Positions 57,661 to 64,000 of a DNA stretch of 64,000 nucleotides are shown piece after piece (position 1 is the first letter of the stretch; each line of letters opens with the position of its first letter). The stretch is from Laburnicola sp. R22_1. Lineage: Eukaryota; Ascomycota; Dothideomycetes; Pleosporales; Didymosphaeriaceae. The stretch spans positions 2,976,001-3,040,000 of the forward strand of contig JACONQ010000007.1 in the NCBI GenBank assembly GCA_014281115.1, read 5' to 3'. The position numbers were made by a program, and so were the translations under genes. Below the pieces are notes generated by a model. That model was not told the DNA's origin, ran no database searches, and worked only from the letters and a program-made list of their open reading frames with translations.

Positions 57661-57883
57661 AAGTCTTCTTTTACAAAGTATATTAAAGAGGGTAATAGTC
57701 TCTGCCTAGAGTATATAGTATATATTAAGGCGCTTTATAAGTATTACTACTTATAGAGATAGTTACTAGGTTTATAATATTATTTATTTATAAGTTAATT
57801 ATAAGAGGGGTGTTTAGTGCTACTTTATCTAGTTTAAAATTAAACTGTTTAGCTTAAAAAGCAAAATTAAACACATGTCGAGC

Positions 57884-57909
57884 ACCTTGCGGTAACAAGA
57901 CCGCAAGGT
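57884..57909. repeat. Perfect 10-bp stem hairpin
   Basis: accttgcggt, loop aacaag, accgcaaggt. It is notable for surviving in AT-rich, RIP-like DNA. The loop and right arm (aacaagaccgca) recur at about 58787-58798. Confidence 0.75.
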
Positions 57910-58791
57910 CTTTAATGCAGACCTATTAAGTACTTTATTAAGTTTTACGCAGTGTATAGTTTAAAGTTAATAATTATATTAATTGTTTAGGGTTGCTTCC
58001 TCTACTACTAGTCTAGCATATCTTAGATCTACCTTTTATTCCACGCGTAGATCTTTGCCTTAACCTCTCTTTTTATTATTAAGCTTATAGTTCTTATCCT
58101 TCTTAATAATAGTAGTAAGGGCGGCCTTTTGCCTCTAGATATACGCGCAATTAATACCTTAGTGTTAATTACTTACTATTCTTATAAGAGACGCCTTAAG
58201 TAAGGGGAGTTAAACTTATAGGTTTACTCTACTAAGATCTTAAGGTGTAGCTCTAGTAGCTAAAGGGCCTAGGTACTAGTAATACTATATACCTTTATTC
58301 TTTTGCTTATAATCTAACTTCTCTTAGTATAGTAGTTATTAAAGTAAGGGAGTTAAGAGATATAGGTTTAAGAGTTACTTATACTACTATAGTACGTTAA
58401 TAGAGCTATAACAGTTTTATTAATAGGAGGGATTAAGGTTGCTATATATTGCCTTTATAGTAGGTTATAATAAGAATAGGCAGAGGCACTAGCTTTTATC
58501 CTACTTCTCTTATTACTGCCCTTTAATAGGCTATCTCGCCACCCTTTAGAGCTCTGTAGTTAAATAGTAACTTTAAGGTTGCTATCCTATAGTTTGCTAT
58601 TATATAATCCGCCCTTATAATTATCGTGTCATTCTTTAGCTCCCTACTATAGCTAATCCTAATTGCGCCTTTTTTTTATATACTTTGGCTATTAAACCTT
58701 AGTTGTGCTTGCTGTTAAGTCGTATAATCTGTAAAAGGTTAGGTCGACTATAAACTGATATGAATGAATGAATAAATAACAAGACCGCAGG

Positions 58792-59154
58792 CGACGCATT
58801 CCTCGATGCCCTTGCGCGCTACGACATCGAACCTCACAAGGAAAGCGAACAACTACGCGCAGTCTAGGAGCAATCCGCACTGATTGCTATCTCGCCAAGA
58901 ACAAAGAGCATAGAGAAGAGCTCCTCAAGATCACGGCACGACATTCGTTTGACTACTACTGCACCCCGTGCAACCATACTCAGTGCCCTATTCGCAGCTC
59001 CGCTCTGGCATCCAACGTCCGGCGGCACCATACCGCAAAGCTAACCTCAATATATGCCTCACGCACCTTGCAGGACCCGCTGTTCCGCAAAACGCAAGAT
59101 CAACTCTACACCAATCAGCAACACTCATTTTTCCACTCCGGACTACGAGGGTAA
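58792..59154 (+). pseudogene. Gene fragment with a possible Cys/His finger
   Basis: GC-normal DNA between the AT-rich block and Copia 2. One frame (about 58792-58857) reads GDAFLDALARYDIEPHKES. A second (58864-59154, open for 96 codons without any ATG) reads through RHSFDYYCTPCNHTQC and ALASNVRRHHTAK to a stop. The Cys pair followed by the His cluster resembles a degenerate zinc finger. The frame change near 58860 and the lack of a start point to a broken or truncated gene. The family was not recognised. Confidence 0.35.
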
Positions 59155-59334
59155 CAACGGAGGCTTTGAATTACGCTTATCAGACGAGTCAAGATGCGGC
59201 AGTCCGTGTTTTGTGTCCAAATCCCCCCTTCAATAGCACCAAAGCGCACTTGGGTCATGATGAGGCACCATCCCATCCCATTCGACGTTAATTCGTTATT
59301 TTATAACTTGCATCGCATTTTTGTGATCACCTTC

Positions 59335-59517
59335 TGTGGGCGGGCAGGCATATGAGGACAACAAGCTATATTACTATTTGCAGAAAAGAGTGTGGAGTAA
59401 GGAGTCTACTAAGGAAGAAAGGAGAGGGCGAGAGCTTTATCTTGAGAGTAGTAGTCTGTGCACCTGGATAGAACCTTCTACACACACCACCTCTGACGTA
59501 AGTCACGTGGCTATACA
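59335..59517 (-). repeat. Probable 3' LTR of Copia 2
   Basis: 183 bp bounded TG...CA (TGTGGGCGGG...GGCTATACA on the plus strand). It is adjoined on the internal side by a run of C (polypurine tract on the minus strand, agctgggggggg). The partner LTR is outside the window, so the boundaries are inferred. Confidence 0.6.
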
Positions 59518-59619
59518 CCCCCCCAGCTGCGGTGTACCCACACTAAAGCTGATGCTCTGTACTATACTAGAATAGGTAGTTAACAATAGAATCTAAAGTA
59601 GAGTCCTCCTTAAACTTCA

Positions 59620-62600
59620 TTTATAAATATCCTTTAACGTCTTGTATGCCAAGTTGCCTTATAAAGTTGGTGTGCTTTTGACGTACAAGGCTCTTAGTAA
59701 GTCCGTTAGCTGGCATCTAATTAGTAGGCTTCCACTAGACTAATACGCGTCCTTCTGCCTGCTCTTATCTTAGCCAGTGCTAGTGAGTGTTGACGTGGCG
59801 TAGTTTTGTGAACAGCTTGTCCTTGTCCTTAGTAATAATACCTACTGTCTGTAGGTTATCGCAGTAAATAGTTAGCGTAATGTCTAGGTTGAATTTAATG
59901 TGTTTGAATAGTTAATTCTACGCTTAAAGCTTGCTAGCAGCTGTTAACAGAGCTAGAAGCTCTGCCTTAGTAGTTAACTTGGTAACCGAGCGCTGTCGTG
60001 TCGCTTTCTAGTTAATAGGCATGCTAAAGAGCATAAAAAGGTATCCCTGTAAGCTTCGCCTAGTCTCTAGGTCGTCTGCGAAAGCTGCGTCTAATGCTCT
60101 ATAGAACAGTGGCTTACTATTAGCTAGTTCTGCACCCCCTAAGCTCGAACTTAGATAGATAGTTTAACTGTCAGTATTGGATTCGTCCTTGCTATAGTCT
60201 CCTTAAGCTCCTATAGCGAGTGTCTTTGTGCCAATTAAGTACCTCCATATGTGGTATACTGCGCTGATATGTTTCTAGCCTAGGTTCTGTAGGTAGCGAG
60301 ATAGCTCTAAGTAAGCTTGTGCGACGTCTGGCTGTGTGTACATTGCTATGTAGGCTAGCAATCCAATAAGCTCTTAGTAGAGTTTTATGCGCTGATTGTC
60401 TTGCTCCTCTGTGCTTAGACCTAGATGTCTGTCTGCTAGCGGTACTGCTGGATATTTCGTGCTTGCAATATTGTACTTCTTGCTACCTTGTTAATAAAGC
60501 TATCTTGGAGTAGCCAGATTCGCTTCTGCTAACAGTTTCGGATAACGCGTATGCTTAGGAACCACTTCAGTTCTCCTAAGTATCGCATGTTGTAGGTCGC
60601 TCTCAGCTATGTGTCGAATCGACAGTAGGCGTCCTAATTGCTGCAGAATATAGCCACCACTATATTATTAACAAAGAAGAAGACAATAAGCTGGTTACTG
60701 CTATATAGACAAGGCACTCTAGGCACCTGTCTTAGTCCCATCTTCTTAAGTGTTGTAGTAAGATGCTTGTACTATAGTCGCGGCGCGTTATAGAGTCTGT
60801 ATAGAGCTCGCTTAAGCTCTAGTAGTTTTCCAAGTTCTTTCTTATATCCTTCTGGACAGTGTACGTAGATAAGTCGATTAAGCTCCGCGTTAAGAAAGGC
60901 GTTGAGTACATCGTACTAGTATAGATCTAGGCCAAATGCTGCTGCCAGGGCAATAAGGCATTGGAAGATTTTCGCAGCCAGCGTAGCTGCGTACGTGTCG
61001 CCCCAGTCTTGCTGCAGATCTCCTTAGACAACTAGTCGAGCTTTGAACTTATATAGATATCTATCCTTGTCGACTTTGTACGAGAATACCCACATAAGTG
61101 GTAGCACCTTAGCATCTGCTTGCTCGGCGAGCTCTATAGCTCTTCCAAAGCATCTATAGTCGATAACACTGTCAATCTCAACTCTGCTTGCCTTCTTGAA
61201 CTTAGCACTAAATAGATAACAATCTAGATCCTTCCACCTCTTTAGCTCTGGCGGCAGCTGGTCGCGGTGTAGTCGAATTTTTGGCGCTTTGCTAAGTAGC
61301 TTTGCTAGTGCGGTAGGATTAATACAAGTTGCGAATGTTGCCAAGTACGTACTAAAGCCCCTTAGCTTCTGGGTTCGCTTGCCCTCTACTACGTTCTCCT
61401 GCGATAGTTGACTGCCAATCTCCTCTTGTCGCTTTGCGTTATTTGTTATTTAATTTAGCTCTCCTCCTTCCAGAGCTAGAGCGTAGCCTTTTCCCCAGCC
61501 TGTGTTATCTGGTGACTGGCGCAGTCCCTACTCCTTTGGCGTCTCTTCTAGAGTGATGAGAGCTGGTTGAGTATCCTCAATCTTAACCTCAAATTTAGAT
61601 TTGGAATTAAGCTTAGGCTTAGACTTAGGCTCTGGCCTATAGAAATAGTCTTCTAGTGTAGACAGCTAATCGATTAATATATTGCTGTAATCTGGCGTCT
61701 TCTTAATATTAAGCACCTCTACTGCCTTACAGATGTAGCTCTTCTCTGCGTACTTCTCTTGCTTGTTGTAGAGCTTACTTTGCAGGAAGACGACGTCTCG
61801 AGTTTGTATAACTTGTCTAATTGTTGGTAACTATACTTGGTATATATTGGTTGAATTAAAGCCTACTAGGTGGCCAATTAAGGCTTGAGATTCGAGCTTG
61901 TCTTCCTTTGGTAGCTTCTTGTTAAGCACATAGGCTCTAACACTAATTACCTTAAGGTGAGCAACTAATGGCTTTACTTCCTTAACTTTAGTATATAGGC
62001 ATTCCTATTATAATGCTTTAGTTGGTGTACGGTTAAGCAGGTATATTGCTATTATTACACACTTGTTGGCGTACGCCTTTAGTAGACCTGCGTGTAGGCG
62101 TATAGCTCTGCCTTAAATTATAATAGATTTTCCTGCGCGTTTAATGGCTCCGCTCTAAGCTTCTATAGCTCTAGCCTTAATAGCGATTCTAAGATCTCTA
62201 TAGAGCTCTAGCAGTTCAACGTATCTAGTCTCTATGTCCAGCCTTACGATAATAACTTGGCTCTAGAATTGCCGCTTTATCTTGGCTAGTAATTGCTTAA
62301 AGACCTTAGTTAGAGTAGCCTTTGTCTTGTCTAGTATATAGCATCCTTTGTGCCACTTTGTGTGCTAATTAAAAGCGTGGAATAGATACTAATCGCTATT
62401 GTAGCAACGCTCTTCTCGCTCTAGGAGCTATACTAGATCTATGCTAATGCGCTCGAACGGTCGTGTTGCTAGTTCTTAGGGTGGTCTTTAACTAACAATC
62501 TCTGTTAGTTTCGACTAAATACATATCTTGTAGTCCTTCTAGTTTGGTGCTTAACTATCTGTAATATGTAGGCTGTTAACGCTCTTAGGCAGGTGCTTAA

Positions 62601-64000
62601 TTGCCTCTCTGCTAGCGTGGCCCCACATAATATGTGCTTTCTCTATAGTAAGCTGTAGTTGCTTCTTTAGCTTGTATAAAGGCTTCTTGCGCGCGTGTGC
62701 TAAGACTGCAAGTAGAGAGCCAGCGTCTGGTCTCTCTATGCCTTTAGCGTCTATTAGCTAGTGGCCGCCTGTATACTTAAGCTTGCAAATAACGTTCTTT
62801 CAGCTCTTTTAGTATAAGTAGTTTTGGCCTAAGTTAAAATAAATGCTGATTAAGCGACAGTGTAATAGGCCAACAACGTTAGTAAGAAATCCTAGGACAT
62901 AGGCGACATAGGTAAGCTCTATGCGCTCTGTGCCTTTAGGCGTATTAATAAGTAGGATAACATCTTCCCACTTATAAATTAATAGCTCTTGATCTCTAGC
63001 CTTAATAACTTTACCTATCTCATTAGCTCGCTTCTTCTAACTATAGGCTCTGTTGTTAGTGACGTGTGTGTTCGATCCTAGGTCAAGTATCTACTAATTA
63101 ATTAGACTAGGCTTAACTGTCTGCTCGCTTACGTAGTCTAAGCTTATTTTAAGCTGCAATACATAACTGTTTAATGTGTTATGCGTAGGTCTGTAATTAT
63201 CAAACTGTTAAGGCGCCGTCAAAGCTACTAACGCTGCTAGTCCTGCCTAGTCTCTAGCATTTAGCGCGCTCCTATTGGCCTTAAGTGCTGCCTTTATAGC
63301 TCCTGCGACTAATAATTGGCTTACTATAGCCTTGTCAAATCGTTCTTGTATCTCAGGTTTGGGCGTCCATTCTTAAGGCTTGCCCTTCCCTCTAAGATAC
63401 TAACAGTCCTTGAATTGATAATTAAGACCACATATACACTTAGGCTTCTTATCTTAATCCTTCTTATCTGTTGCTTATGGCTTGTTAGGGCTCTAGCTAA
63501 TGCCTAGTGTAGCAAAGGTACTAAGCGACGACGCTACTAGTCTCGTCGAGCGCTAGTACATAGTAAACTTAGCGACAAGGTTGTCTAAGCTCTATATAGG
63601 CTATCCGTTAAGCTGTGCTTAGAATATAATAGCTTGCTAAGTGGTGGCCCACATATCGTTAAGTCCTTTAACTGCGAGTAGAAAATCGCGCTGTGCTCGC
63701 GGCGATATTACGTTGGGTAGGTTCGCTGCCTCGCACAGACGTACAATATGTAGCCACTTATCTAGCCAGGTATTAATATTGTTGCGGGGTCAGCTCTGCA
63801 ATTGCTGATACTTTGCTAGAAGCTGCAGCTCCCTCTTAGCTGTTAATAGGCAGAGGTGCTTCTTAAGCCTCTTTAGTTAAGCGTACGCTGTATCGTCGCT
63901 CTAGATCAGGTGTATATAGCGGCGGCTAATTGTTTGGCTAATCTCCTAGGTAAAGTTGTCTAACGCTTTCCTCTTAATTATATATCTAGCCAAGGCTCAA
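59620..64000 (-). pseudogene. Copia 2 gag-pol, RIP-degraded, catalytic RT Asp pair changed
   Basis: Reading right to left. A zinc knuckle relic CICGLNYQFKDC at about 63440-63405 has Tyr where His is expected. A protease-like ILDLGSNTHVTNN lies near 63090-63055. The integrase shows MWGHASREAIKHLPKS (about 62625) and ISIDLV (about 62440). The reverse transcriptase begins with LPLMWVFSYKVDKD (61100-61060), and LYVDD-type motif is replaced by FFFVNN (60681-60664), both Asp codons reading AAT. RNase H ends near 59630 (HTNFIRQLGIQDVKG). The Asp to Asn changes are G to A, as RIP would produce. Confidence 0.82.

Larger units (their letters stand above)
50040..58780. other. AT-rich, RIP-like block with nested retroelements
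   Basis: Outside the elements listed here (50040-50309, 55827-56911 and 57149-58780), the DNA is rich in TA, TAG and TAA on both strands with almost no open frames. This fits heavily RIP-mutated transposon debris. I could not identify the original element. Boundaries at about 50040 and 58780 are sharp. Confidence 0.8.
59335..64000 (-). mobile_element. Ty1/Copia retrotransposon 2, 3' part, continues beyond right edge
   Basis: Minus-strand element whose 3' LTR is probably 59335-59517. Gag lies at the right edge, so its 5' LTR is outside the window. It differs from Copia 1 in sequence at every recognisable domain. It is RIP-degraded, with stops throughout except one 106-codon stretch at 61024-61344. 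Confidence 0.85.

Noticed and set aside
1..64000. CRISPR arrays, tRNA or rRNA genes, bacterial-type operons
   Set aside because: No regularly spaced repeats with spacers, no convincing tRNA A/B box pair and no rRNA-like sequence were found. The gene structure is eukaryotic.

Overview
The window is nuclear DNA of a filamentous ascomycete (Pezizomycotina). The evidence is Zn2Cys6 regulators with a fungal-type middle domain, a non-reducing polyketide synthase relic, short GT-AG introns (48-80 nt) with CTAAC-like branch sites, Fot1/pogo, hAT and Copia elements, and pervasive RIP-like damage (C to T at CpA, seen as CAG/CAA to TAG/TAA and TGG to TAG). The species cannot be named from sequence alone.

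Layout. 1-2504 (minus): a broken Zn2Cys6 regulator running off the left edge. 2752-4881: a Fot1/pogo element with TA duplications. 5068-8740: a 3.67-kb hAT element with an 8-bp duplication. 9698-16756: an aldehyde dehydrogenase gene cut into three by a second, inverted hAT copy (10615-14285) and a second pogo-like element (14489-16339). 17701-18789: an intact RING protein with internal repeats. 19585-21204: a split HNH-domain gene. 21704-21994: a small zinc-ribbon protein. 21995-31561 is gene-poor; the supported gene there is a four-exon CCCH-like gene (26148-27077), plus a weaker candidate membrane-anchored protein (29750-30166). 31562-33064 (minus): a C48-type protease. About 33520-34250: strongly G-depleted DNA. 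34822-37260 (minus): a secreted GH127-type glycosidase. 38151-39556 (minus): a two-exon gene with a DUF7924-like C-terminal region. 40186-42092: a two-exon gene of unknown function. 42411-46392: a headless, tail-less polyketide synthase relic, followed by its probable regulator (46555-48814), also broken. From about 50040 to 58780 the DNA is AT-rich and RIP-like, carrying a complete Copia element (50315-55821) and a clean solo LTR (56917-57143). 59335-64000: the 3' part of a second, minus-strand Copia element that leaves the window.

How it fits together. Intact, ordinary fungal genes form islands (17.7-22 kb, 26-27 kb, 31.5-42 kb) between repeat-rich flanks. The damaged genes are two regulators, one aldehyde dehydrogenase and one polyketide synthase. 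The synthase and the adjacent regulator look like the remains of a secondary-metabolite cluster; its product cannot be inferred and the relic cannot be functional as it stands. No conserved novel operon-like or defence-like system was identified. The most informative structures are the doubly interrupted dehydrogenase with exact target-site duplications, the inverted hAT pair with non-overlapping nonsense codons, and an LTR pair whose roughly 20 differences all run in one direction.
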